Shown piece after piece: positions 1 through 5,939 of a stretch of 7,447 nucleotides of DNA. Numbering within the stretch: the stretch's first letter is position 1; each line of letters begins with the position of its first letter. The notes beneath the pieces were generated by a model. The model worked only from the letters and a program-made list of their open reading frames with translations. It was not told where the DNA came from and did no database searches. Origin of the DNA: Gammaproteobacteria bacterium (GTDB taxonomy: Bacteria > Pseudomonadota > Gammaproteobacteria > Pseudomonadales > Azotimanducaceae); the NCBI GenBank assembly GCA_002690405.1, contig NZEI01000023.1:21671-29117 (forward strand), in the 5' to 3' direction. The translations under genes and the position numbers were made by a program.

Positions 1-657
1 CAAGTGGGCATAGACATGATCGCAGGTCCCAGCGAAGTGTTGATCCTGGCGGATGGCACGACGCCGGTAGACTGGGTGGTACTAGACCTCTTTTCGCAAG
101 CAGAGCATGACAGTTCGGCGCAAAGCATCTTGATCAGTCCCGACCCAGCATATGTTGCAGAAGTGGTAAGTCGGATTGAGGCAATGCTGCCGGCAATGGA
201 GCGAGAATCGATTATTCGCCAATCTTTACTGCAGCGTGGTGCGGTCATCCTTTGCTCGGATAAACGAGAGGCGCTGGAACTGGCCAACCGCGTGGCGCCA
301 GAGCACCTTGAACTGGCAGTAGCCGAGCCACAAGAGTGGATAGATGAAATTCGTCATGCAGGCGCTATTTTTTGTGGCGCTCATACTGGCGAAACGTTCG
401 GCGACTACGTGGCGGGTCCATCGCATGTGCTGCCGACGTTTGGCACGGCGAGATTTGCCTCGCCCCTGGGTGTCTATGACTTTCAGAAGCGCACCTCGGT
501 GGTAGAAATGTCTGCCCGTGGTGCCAGCGAGTTGTCTGCGGTTACCGATATTCTGGCCCAATCCGAAGGACTGTTTGCCCACGCGCAAGCGGCAGCAGCG
601 CGCGGTGGCGCTAACGATAGTGCGCCTATTGCCGACAGCTCAGGCACGGTTGAGTGA
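1..657 (+). CDS. hisD: Histidinol dehydrogenase, C-terminal part (5' end outside window)
   Basis: HisD is a zinc- and NAD-dependent cytosolic enzyme that oxidises L-histidinol to L-histidine, the last steps of histidine synthesis. The frame is open from base 1, so the gene is cut by the window edge. About 218 residues remain of a family usually near 430. Counting from the first codon, the fragment shows FSQAEHD with Gln33 and His36, APEHLEL with Glu101 and His102, GDYVAGPSH with Asp135 and His142, and a C-terminal Glu189/His194 pair. These match, with near-constant offset, E. coli Gln259, His262, Glu326/His327, Asp360, His367, Glu414 and His419, so the zinc ligands and catalytic pair are intact. 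The TGA stop (655-657) overlaps the zapE start. HisC, a frequent downstream partner, does not follow. The C-terminal tail after about residue 200 is low-complexity and probably not important. Confidence 0.97.
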   Translation, partial: QVGIDMIAGPSEVLILADGTTPVDWVVLDLFSQAEHDSSAQSILISPDPAYVAEVVSRIEAMLPAMERESIIRQSLLQRGAVILCSDKREALELANRVAPEHLELAVAEPQEWIDEIRHAGAIFCGAHTGETFGDYVAGPSHVLPTFGTARFASPLGVYDFQKRTSVVEMSARGASELSAVTDILAQSEGLFAHAQAAAARGGANDSAPIADSSGTVE

Positions 658-1817
658 GCGATTCTGCAGCGCAGTTGGATGCAGACAGTCCGCTTCAGCG
701 ATACCAACGACTTTTGGCGGACACTGCTGCTGACGGTGGGACGTTTCATGCAGATTTAGGCCAAGAGCAGGTTGTGCAAAGGCTGGATGAGTTGTTCCAG
801 CGATTAATGCGGCAACCGAAGCAATCCTTATGGCAAAAATGGATCACTCGGTCAGCGCCCCCGCCAGTCGAAGGCCTGTATATCTGGGGCACGGTAGGGC
901 GCGGCAAAACTTTGCTTATGGATATGTTTTTTGACTGTTTGCCAGCTGGTCGGGCACAGCGGATGCATTTCCACCGATTTATGCGGCATGTTCACTTGGG
1001 TCTGAAAACCCACGGCGGAGTAGCAGATCCGCTGCAGAGAGTGGCAGATGAGTTTGCGCATCAGACCTCGGTCTTATGTTTTGACGAATTTTTTGTATCA
1101 GATATAGGTGATGCAATGATTCTTGCCGAATTGATGCGCGCGCTATTTGCCAGGGGCGTTACTTTGGTTGCAACGTCGAATGTAGAACCGCGCGGGTTGT
1201 ACGAGAACGGCCTGCAGCGCAGCCGATTTTTGCCCGCGATAGATTTGTTGTATCAGCATTGCGCGGTCGTCGAAATAGAGCAGGGACAAGATTTTCGCCT
1301 GCGTACGCTGGCACAGGCGGAGATTTATCACTATCCGTTGGACGCTGGCGCCGAAGAAAGCTTGCAAGGTAGTTTTATCGCACTTGCGGCAGCGCCGATA
1401 GAGCAAGCTGTGCCGTTATTGATTGAAGGGCGTTCGATCAATACGCGAAAGCTCAGCCAAGGCATCGTTTGGTTTGATTTTGCAGATCTGTGCGAGGGCC
1501 CGCGTAGCCAGAACGACTATATCGAGCTGGCAACGCTTTATCACACAGTGCTTGTGAGCAATATTCCGATTCTGGATACGCGCAAAGAGGATGCGGCCAG
1601 ACGCTTTATCAGTTTGGTAGACGAGTTCTACGATCATGGGGTGAAACTCATTGCGTCTGCAGCAGCGCCGATTCACGAGCTGTATCAAGGGCGGCGTTTG
1701 CAATTCGAGTTCGCGCGCACCGAAAGTCGATTATTAGAAATGCAATCCATGGATTACCTGGCTGGGTCGCATACGCACGGCGACAGCGCTGCTAACGAGG
1801 CGAAAACTCTGTTGTAA
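654..1817 (+). CDS. zapE: Cell division protein ZapE (AFG1-like P-loop ATPase)
   Basis: ZapE is a cytosolic ATPase of the AFG1 family. In E. coli it associates with the Z-ring and affects FtsZ bundling during division under stress or low oxygen. The 387-residue length fits the family (E. coli about 375). Visible motifs are the Walker A loop GTVGRGKT (residues 79-86), the Walker B segment LCFDEF (141-146), the following FVSDIGDAM stretch, and a sensor-like VATSNVEP (172-179) leading into the family-typical RFLPAIDLL. The GTG start overlaps the hisD stop as GTGA, with a weak AGG Shine-Dalgarno element at 642-644 inside hisD, so translational coupling is likely. It precedes rplM, a common gammaproteobacterial neighbour. 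Its last codon and stop also form the -35 box of the rplM promoter. Family assignment is secure; the exact cellular role here is inferred from E. coli. Confidence 0.95.
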   Translation: MSDSAAQLDADSPLQRYQRLLADTAADGGTFHADLGQEQVVQRLDELFQRLMRQPKQSLWQKWITRSAPPPVEGLYIWGTVGRGKTLLMDMFFDCLPAGRAQRMHFHRFMRHVHLGLKTHGGVADPLQRVADEFAHQTSVLCFDEFFVSDIGDAMILAELMRALFARGVTLVATSNVEPRGLYENGLQRSRFLPAIDLLYQHCAVVEIEQGQDFRLRTLAQAEIYHYPLDAGAEESLQGSFIALAAAPIEQAVPLLIEGRSINTRKLSQGIVWFDFADLCEGPRSQNDYIELATLYHTVLVSNIPILDTRKEDAARRFISLVDEFYDHGVKLIASAAAPIHELYQGRRLQFEFARTESRLLEMQSMDYLAGSHTHGDSAANEAKTLL

Positions 1818-1848
1818 AGCGCATGTGCCTCCACTATTATGCGCGTCC
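1812..1848 (+). promoter_or_regulatory. Predicted sigma-70 promoter of rplM-rpsI
   Basis: A -35-like TTGTAA (1812-1817, the last codon and stop of zapE) is separated by 17 bases from a -10 TATTAT (1835-1840, five of six consensus). The next bases, GCGCGTCC, form a GC-rich discriminator of the kind known from stringently controlled ribosomal promoters. Transcription would start near 1847 and give a leader of about 175 bases. This is a pattern match only. Confidence 0.6.
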
Positions 1849-1920
1849 GAAAATTTCGGCTGCTGTCAGCACCAGCAGACTCGAGTGAGAGAGTCTCTCC
1901 GCGACTGCGCTCAAAGCGCA
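1847..1920 (+). promoter_or_regulatory. Hairpin-rich leader of rplM-rpsI, possible autoregulatory element
   Basis: Four short inverted repeats follow each other with little spacing: CCGAA/TTCGG (1847-1851 with 1855-1859), CTGCTG/CAGCAG (1860-1865 with 1873-1878), AGACTC/GAGTCT (1877-1882 with 1891-1896) and TGCGCT/AGCGCA (1906-1911 with 1915-1920, loop CAA). The second and third share two bases, so they cannot both form completely. None is followed by a T-run, so they do not look like terminators. The remaining leader to 2023 seems less structured and holds a weak AAGGTAAGG ribosome-binding region at 2005-2013. L13 represses its own operon in E. coli through the leader; a similar role here is inference. 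Confidence 0.4.
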
Positions 1921-2023
1921 TACCGGGAAAGGCCTATCACTTCTGAGGAAACTAAGCGCTGAACACGAAATTAACCAAGGCTCGGAAACAAAGATCCGGG
2001 TGGCAAGGTAAGGCAAACAGATA

Positions 2024-2452
2024 ATGAAAACGGTAAGCATGCGCGCACAGGACGTCGAACGCGCCTGGTGGTTGATCGACGCGGACGGTAAAACCCTTGG
2101 GCGTTTAGCTACCGAAGTGGCGAGTCGTTTGCGCGGCAAACACAAGCCGGAATTTACGCCCCACGTGGATACCGGCGACTACATCGTAGTGGTCAACGCA
2201 GAGAAGATCCGTGTCACGGGCAATAAAGAAAAAGGCAAGATCTATTGGCGGCATACCGGGTATCCGGGCGGCATCAAGGGCACTGACGTGGCGACTGTGC
2301 GAGCAGAGCACCCAGAGCGGATGATCGAAAGCGCTGTGCGTGGAATGTTGCCGAAAAATCCGCTGGGGCGGGCTATGTTTCGCAAATTGAAAGTATACGC
2401 TGGTGATGAGCATCCCCATGCAGCACAGCAACCGCAAGTATTGGAGCTTTAG
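2024..2452 (+). CDS. rplM: 50S ribosomal protein L13
   Basis: L13 is an early-assembly protein of the large ribosomal subunit that binds 23S rRNA. The product has 142 residues, the same length as E. coli L13, and reads as a full-length homologue. It has the N-terminal WWLIDADGKTLGRLA stretch, the LRGKHKPEFTPHVDTGDY segment, the VTGNK element, the GMLPKNPLGRAMFRKLKVY block and the final HAAQQPQVLEL. The ATG start is preceded by AGG at 2011-2013, about ten bases away, a rather loose Shine-Dalgarno spacing. It is followed after three bases by rpsI, the standard bacterial L13-S9 operon. Expression is probably driven by the promoter ending near 1848 and may be controlled by the structured leader. 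Confidence 0.99.
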   Translation: MKTVSMRAQDVERAWWLIDADGKTLGRLATEVASRLRGKHKPEFTPHVDTGDYIVVVNAEKIRVTGNKEKGKIYWRHTGYPGGIKGTDVATVRAEHPERMIESAVRGMLPKNPLGRAMFRKLKVYAGDEHPHAAQQPQVLEL

Positions 2453-2455
2453 TAC

Positions 2456-2845
2456 ATGACTGACTACAACTACGGAACTGGTCGTCGTAAAACAGCGGCT
2501 GCGCGTGTTTTTATCTCCTCAGGCACTGGACGCATCTTGGTTAACTCGCAACCGCTAGACGAGTTTTTCGGTCGTGAAACTGCACGTATGGTTGTACGCC
2601 AGCCATTGCAAGTGGCTGATTTGGCTGACAAGTTGGATTTAAAAGTGACGGTTCGTGGCGGCGGCAATACTGGCCAGGCGGGAGCAATTCGCCACGGTAT
2701 TGCGCGAGCGTTGGTGGAATATGATGAGACATTGCGTGGGCCGATGCGGCAAGCGGGCTTCCTAACACGTGATGCGCGTGCGGTAGAGCGGAAAAAAGTC
2801 GGACTGCGCAAAGCTCGCAAGCGTCCACAATTCTCCAAGCGATAA
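2456..2845 (+). CDS. rpsI: 30S ribosomal protein S9
   Basis: S9 belongs to the head of the small ribosomal subunit, and its basic C-terminal tail reaches the P-site tRNA. The product has 129 residues (E. coli 130). It shows the YGTGRRKTAAARVF start, FGRETARMVVRQPL, the GGGNTGQAGAIRHGIARAL loop, TRDARAVERKKVGLRKARKRPQ and the conserved terminal FSKR with the functional Lys-Arg end. The ATG lies three bases after the rplM stop and is preceded by GGAG at 2443-2446 inside rplM, a good nine-base spacing, so both are made from one message. A strong hairpin begins 12 bases after its stop. Confidence 0.99.
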   Translation: MTDYNYGTGRRKTAAARVFISSGTGRILVNSQPLDEFFGRETARMVVRQPLQVADLADKLDLKVTVRGGGNTGQAGAIRHGIARALVEYDETLRGPMRQAGFLTRDARAVERKKVGLRKARKRPQFSKR

Positions 2846-2857
2846 TCAATATATGTT

Positions 2858-2888
2858 CAGTAACCCGGTGGGTTACTGGCGCCGTTTT
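2858..2888 (+). terminator. Probable terminator of the rplM-rpsI operon
   Basis: A perfect 9-base stem, CAGTAACCC (2858-2866) with GGGTTACTG (2870-2878), closes a three-base loop GGT. Only a short T-run (2885-2888) follows, and it is separated from the stem by GCGCCG. The stem is strong and correctly placed, but the T-tract is weak and distant, so read-through toward petA is possible. Confidence 0.55.
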
Positions 2889-2889
2889 A

Positions 2890-2898
2890 TGCTAGACT
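2890..2898 (+). promoter_or_regulatory. Candidate extended -10 element (distal) for petABC
   Basis: TGCTAGACT matches the TGn-TAnnnT extended -10 pattern (hexamer four of six) and is followed by GC-rich GCCGCGCG. No good -35 box lies 16-18 bases upstream, where the arm of the rpsI hairpin sits. Weak candidate. Confidence 0.25.
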
Positions 2899-2995
2899 GC
2901 CGCGCGCGAAAAGCGGCACTAAATCCGAGCTGATTGCGCATGTGATGAGAGCCGCATACGCAGGGCTGATGGCAACACCGAGCGTTCGCGGCCAC

Positions 2996-3004
2996 TGGTA
3001 AAAT
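2996..3004 (+). promoter_or_regulatory. Candidate extended -10 element (proximal) for petABC
   Basis: TGGTAAAAT carries the TGn extension and a hexamer TAAAAT, five of six to consensus. I see no good -35 box at the usual spacing, which extended -10 promoters can tolerate. A start near 3011 would place the GCATTGCA repeats inside the transcribed petA leader. This is the better of the two candidates. Confidence 0.38.
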
Positions 3005-3041
3005 AGCCTTTTATTATGGTTGTTTCTGGAGGTTGGGAGCG

Positions 3042-3116
3042 CCATTGCAGCAGCCGAGGTTAGGCATTGCAAAGAACGGCATTGCAGAGTTCGGCATTGC
3101 AGATTACAGCATTGCA
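3042..3116 (+). repeat. Short tandem array: GCATTGCA repeated every 15 bases
   Basis: GCATTGCA occurs at 3064-3071, 3079-3086, 3094-3101 and 3109-3116, exactly 15 bases apart. A fifth near-copy, CCATTGCA, lies at 3042-3049, 22 bases before the first. The seven bases between cores differ from copy to copy. Three of the four exact copies are preceded by a further G. Because 15 is a multiple of three, the array reads as a five-residue repeat in several frames. Its function is unknown; protein binding to DNA or RNA, or simple slippage expansion, are all possible. Confidence 0.9.
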
Positions 3117-3215
3117 AAATAACAAAGAGCAACATTCAAAACATAACAACACCATGACGGGACAATAATGGCGTTGGCCTGAGCCAGGGTCGCCGTAGCA
3201 ACGGCGTCTCATCAA

Positions 3216-3890
3216 ATGGGCCTAAAGCCCAAGGTCTTCAAAAGTCAGGTGTTGAAAACAGTGGAGCAAACAGCCTTGAGTACTGGCGACGCAGTCCATG
3301 ATGCCCCAACCGGGGATTCTTCGAACAGCGACGGATCTAGCCGCCGCTATTTTTTGATCCAAGCGACATCAGTGGTTGGCGCCGCTGGCGCTGTAGGGGC
3401 CGCTTGGCCCTTTGTAAGCTACTGGTCGCCTAGCGAGAAAGCCAAGGCTCTTGGTGCCCCGGTGAAGATTGATTTATCGAAGTTAGCGCCCGGTGAAATG
3501 CTCAGCCCAATCGTCGCGTGGCGTGGCAAGCCGGTATTTGTGGTTCGCCGTGACGCCGACACCCTTGCATCCCTAGAAACCGACACCGAGATGCTAGCTG
3601 ATCCTGATTCTGCCGTGGCAGAGCAGCAACCTGACTTCGCAGTCAATGCGTGGCGCTCAGAGCGCAAGGAGTACGGTATTTTCCTCGGCGTGTGCACTCA
3701 CTTAGGTTGCTCGCCAAAGTACGTCGTCACAGATAATTTTGTTGAAACTGGTCAGGGCGGCTTCTTTTGCCCCTGTCACGGTTCCCGGTTCGATATGGCG
3801 GGACGAGTTGTAAAAGGAGTTCCAGCTCCGTCCAACTTAGAGGTGCCCCCGTACCGTTTTGAGTCTGATACCGTGGTTCTCATTGGTTAA
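3216..3890 (+). CDS. petA: Ubiquinol-cytochrome c reductase, Rieske iron-sulfur subunit
   Basis: PetA carries the [2Fe-2S] cluster that takes the first electron from ubiquinol in the bc1 complex and passes it to cytochrome c1; its head lies in the periplasm. Cluster ligands are visible in CTHLGC (Cys160, His162, with Cys165) and CPCHGS (Cys185, Cys187, His188). A twin-arginine-like SRRYFL (residues 42-47) precedes a hydrophobic segment (about 50-69), consistent with Tat export of a retained N-terminal anchor. The start is uncertain. The ATG at 3216 has no Shine-Dalgarno element, sits in predicted hairpins and gives 224 residues, long for the family. A TTG at 3276 follows GGAG (3263-3266) by nine bases and would give 204 residues beginning MSTGD, closer to the roughly 197 I recall for Pseudomonas. 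petB follows after 16 bases. Confidence 0.96.
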   Translation: MGLKPKVFKSQVLKTVEQTALSTGDAVHDAPTGDSSNSDGSSRRYFLIQATSVVGAAGAVGAAWPFVSYWSPSEKAKALGAPVKIDLSKLAPGEMLSPIVAWRGKPVFVVRRDADTLASLETDTEMLADPDSAVAEQQPDFAVNAWRSERKEYGIFLGVCTHLGCSPKYVVTDNFVETGQGGFFCPCHGSRFDMAGRVVKGVPAPSNLEVPPYRFESDTVVLIG

Positions 3891-3906
3891 GGTTAGGTAA
3901 ACGTAG

Positions 3907-5175
3907 ATGCAACAAACAAACAGTGAGTCCAAACAAGGCAGTCTCGCCAATGCAATGAGTTGGCTGGACGCGAGGTTCCCTGCGACCGAGACCTTCGAAT
4001 ACCACATGTCGAAGTACTACGCGCCGAAGAACTTCAACTTTTTCTATTACTTCGGCTGGCTGGCAACATTCGTGCTAGTTAATCAGTTGGTTACCGGTAT
4101 CTGGTTGACCATGAATTATGTGCCCAGTGGCGACGCTGCGTTTGCATCGGTGGAATACATCATGCGTGACGTGGAGTTCGGTTGGTTAATACGCTATCTG
4201 CACTCAACAGGCGCGTCTGCGTTTTTCGTTGTGGTGTTCTTGCATATGTACCGGGCGCTCATGTACGGCTCTTACCGCGGTCCCCGGGAATTGCTGTGGT
4301 TGATTGGTATGGCGATCTTTATCGCACTTATGGCGGAAGGGTTTTTTGGCTACCTGCTTCCCTGGGGCAACATGTCCTATTGGGGTGCGCAAGTGATTGT
4401 ATCCCTGGCCGGCGCCATCCCATATGTAGGCGCTGACCTCATGGAGTGGGTCCGGGGCGATTTCTTGATGTCAGAAGTGGCGCTTAACCGCTTCTTCGCT
4501 TTGCATGTCGTCGCGCTCCCCATCGTGCTACTCGGTCTAGTATTTGTGCACTTTGTAGCATTGCACCATGTGGGGTCGAATAATCCCGATGGAATCGAGA
4601 TCAAGAAAAATAAAGACGAGAACGGCGTGCCGGTTGATGGCATTCCCTTCCACCCCTATTACACAGTGCACGACATTCACGCGACTGTCGTCTTCCTGTT
4701 CCTATTCTGTGCGGTAGTATTCTTCGCCCCAGAGATGGGTGGCTACTTTATCGAGAAGCCTAATTTTGAAGTGGCAAACCCACTAAAGACCCCAGAGCAC
4801 ATTGCTCCGGTCTGGTATTACACGCCCTATTACGCAATGTTGCGGGCAGCGACATTCCCACTCTTTGGCCTGGACGCTAAGTTTTGGGGACTGGTCACAA
4901 TGGCGGCGGCGGTAATCATCCCTGCGGCGCTGCCCTGGCTCGACCGCAGCCCGGTTAAGTCCATGCGCTACAAAGGCATTCTGTCGAAAGCGGCGCTGGG
5001 AATCTTTGTTGTCAGCTTTATCATATTGGGCGTTCTAGGGGTCTTACCGGCAGAAAAGGAATATACGATCCTCGCGCAGATATGCACCATGCTGTACTTC
5101 GCTTATTTCGTTCTAATGCCTTGGTACACTCGTGTTGAGCAGACGAAGCCAGAACCGGAAAGGGTCACCTCATGA
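3907..5175 (+). CDS. petB: Ubiquinol-cytochrome c reductase, cytochrome b subunit
   Basis: Cytochrome b is the membrane core of the bc1 complex, carrying both b haems and the quinol oxidation (Qo) and quinone reduction (Qi) sites. The 422-residue product is full length and strongly hydrophobic. Haem ligands appear as His99 and His113 in the second helix (YLHSTG and FLHMYR) and His200 and His215 in the fourth (FALHVV and FVHFVAL). The first pair is 14 residues apart and the second 15, as in cytochrome b6 rather than mitochondrial cytochrome b. The Qo motif is PVWY (301-304) instead of the common PEWY. GFFGYLLPWG (145-154) and GSNNPDG (223-229) are also family marks. An AGG at 3895-3897 lies nine bases before the ATG. 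The gene ends in a four-base ATGA overlap with petC. Confidence 0.98.
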   Translation: MQQTNSESKQGSLANAMSWLDARFPATETFEYHMSKYYAPKNFNFFYYFGWLATFVLVNQLVTGIWLTMNYVPSGDAAFASVEYIMRDVEFGWLIRYLHSTGASAFFVVVFLHMYRALMYGSYRGPRELLWLIGMAIFIALMAEGFFGYLLPWGNMSYWGAQVIVSLAGAIPYVGADLMEWVRGDFLMSEVALNRFFALHVVALPIVLLGLVFVHFVALHHVGSNNPDGIEIKKNKDENGVPVDGIPFHPYYTVHDIHATVVFLFLFCAVVFFAPEMGGYFIEKPNFEVANPLKTPEHIAPVWYYTPYYAMLRAATFPLFGLDAKFWGLVTMAAAVIIPAALPWLDRSPVKSMRYKGILSKAALGIFVVSFIILGVLGVLPAEKEYTILAQICTMLYFAYFVLMPWYTRVEQTKPEPERVTS

Positions 5176-5900
5176 GAAAACTAGCCAAAGTATTCGTCAG
5201 CCTTGCAATGGTGGGGCTGTTCATTGGAGCACCTTTCAGCTGGTCTGCAGCAAAAAATGATTGGCCGATGGAGGCTTTTGAGCCGGATTTGACTAATCTG
5301 CCGAGCCTACAAAATGGTTTTAAGGTGTATGCCAACCACTGTCTCGGTTGCCATAGCTTGCAATATCAGCGCTATGGTCGGACTGCCGACGACCTTGGAA
5401 TCCCTCGGGAGCTAGCCCTCGAGAGTGTGGTCTTTACCGGTCAAAAAATCGGTGAATTAATCACAACCTCAATGGATCCTGAGCAGGCCAAAGCGTGGTT
5501 TGGCGCAGCTCCACCGGACCTTACGCTTGAAGCGCGGTTGCGCTCGCCTGAGTGGATCTATAACTACATGAAGACGTTCTATGTAGATGAAGATCGTCCG
5601 CTAGGCGCTAACAATGGGGTATATCCGAACGTTGGCATGCCAAATGTACTTCTGCACTTGCAAGGCGTGCAGCGCTATGACGCCGAAACAGGTCAATTAT
5701 TCCTGGAGCCCGGTACCGGAAGCCTGTCTGCAGAAGAGTTCGATCAAGTAATTTACGATCTTACGAATTTCCTATACTACGTCGGCGAACCGAATCGACT
5801 TGAACGGCAGCGTCTAGGAATATACGTTCTGTTGTTTCTGGTCATACTTGGCACGTTCACGTACTTGCTGAATCGGGAGTTCTGGAAAGACGTTCACTAG
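5172..5900 (+). CDS. petC: Ubiquinol-cytochrome c reductase, cytochrome c1 subunit
   Basis: Cytochrome c1 receives electrons from the Rieske cluster and delivers them to soluble cytochrome c in the periplasm. The 242-residue product starts with a signal peptide (MRKLAKVF, a hydrophobic core, then a probable cleavage near SWSA-A around residue 27). It has one haem c site CLGCH (Cys57, Cys60, His61) followed by SLQYQRYGR, and a likely axial Met156 in VGMPNVL. A C-terminal membrane anchor spans about residues 213-233, followed by a basic and aromatic tail. Translation is probably coupled to petB, since its ATG overlaps the petB stop and an AGGG (5161-5164) lies seven bases before it. This completes a three-subunit bacterial bc1 complex; no extra subunits are seen. 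sspA follows after 39 bases. Confidence 0.98.
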   Translation: MRKLAKVFVSLAMVGLFIGAPFSWSAAKNDWPMEAFEPDLTNLPSLQNGFKVYANHCLGCHSLQYQRYGRTADDLGIPRELALESVVFTGQKIGELITTSMDPEQAKAWFGAAPPDLTLEARLRSPEWIYNYMKTFYVDEDRPLGANNGVYPNVGMPNVLLHLQGVQRYDAETGQLFLEPGTGSLSAEEFDQVIYDLTNFLYYVGEPNRLERQRLGIYVLLFLVILGTFTYLLNREFWKDVH

Positions 5901-5939
5901 GCATAGTATCCCTATGTCTATACAAACTAGGCCTACAAT

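Larger units (their letters stand above)
2846..3215 (+). other. 370-base gene-poor region upstream of petA
   Basis: No convincing protein gene is present. From left to right it holds the post-rpsI hairpin (2858-2878), an extended -10-like TGCTAGACT (2890-2898) and an inverted repeat TGCCGC/GCGGCA (2898-2903 with 2913-2918). Then come a second extended -10-like TGGTAAAAT (2996-3004), purine-rich GGAGG and GGGAG (3028-3032, 3035-3039), the GCATTGCA repeat array (3042-3116) and an A/C-rich, T-poor stretch (3117-3153). Two tiny ORFs follow (3154-3168 encoding MTGQ and 3168-3182 encoding MALA), and then a hairpin CGCCGT/ACGGCG (3191-3196 with 3201-3206) just before the petA ATG. It most likely contains the petABC promoter and leader. 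Confidence 0.7.

Noticed and set aside
518..733. Plus-strand 71-codon ORF across the hisD-zapE junction
   Set aside because: It lies in another frame over two well-supported genes and shows no recognisable domain.
1906..1920. TGCGCT/AGCGCA hairpin as a terminator for zapE
   Set aside because: No T-run follows on the plus strand; it fits better as part of the rplM leader.
1837..2145. Minus-strand 102-codon ORF over the rplM leader
   Set aside because: It covers the rplM promoter, leader and N-terminal coding region, has no domain I recognise, and is best explained by chance openness.
2470..2849. Minus-strand ORFs of more than 100 codons opposite rpsI
   Set aside because: They are arginine- and serine-rich shadows of a highly conserved ribosomal gene, with no family resemblance.
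3042..3116. Possible CRISPR array
   Set aside because: The repeats are 8 bases and the spacers 7, far below CRISPR sizes, and there are no cas genes nearby.
3042..3116. Iterons of a replication origin
   Set aside because: Context is a ribosomal-respiratory chromosomal locus, there is no rep or dnaA gene, the 15-base period is unusual for iterons, and I see no DnaA-box cluster.
2887..3135. Minus-strand ORF of 82 codons with repeated Leu-Gln-Cys units (LQCCN, LQCRT, LQCRS, LQCLT)
   Set aside because: The five-residue repeat is only the reverse reading of the 15-base DNA array. There is no ribosome-binding site before its ATG at 3135, the rest resembles no family I know, and it spans the petA promoter candidates.
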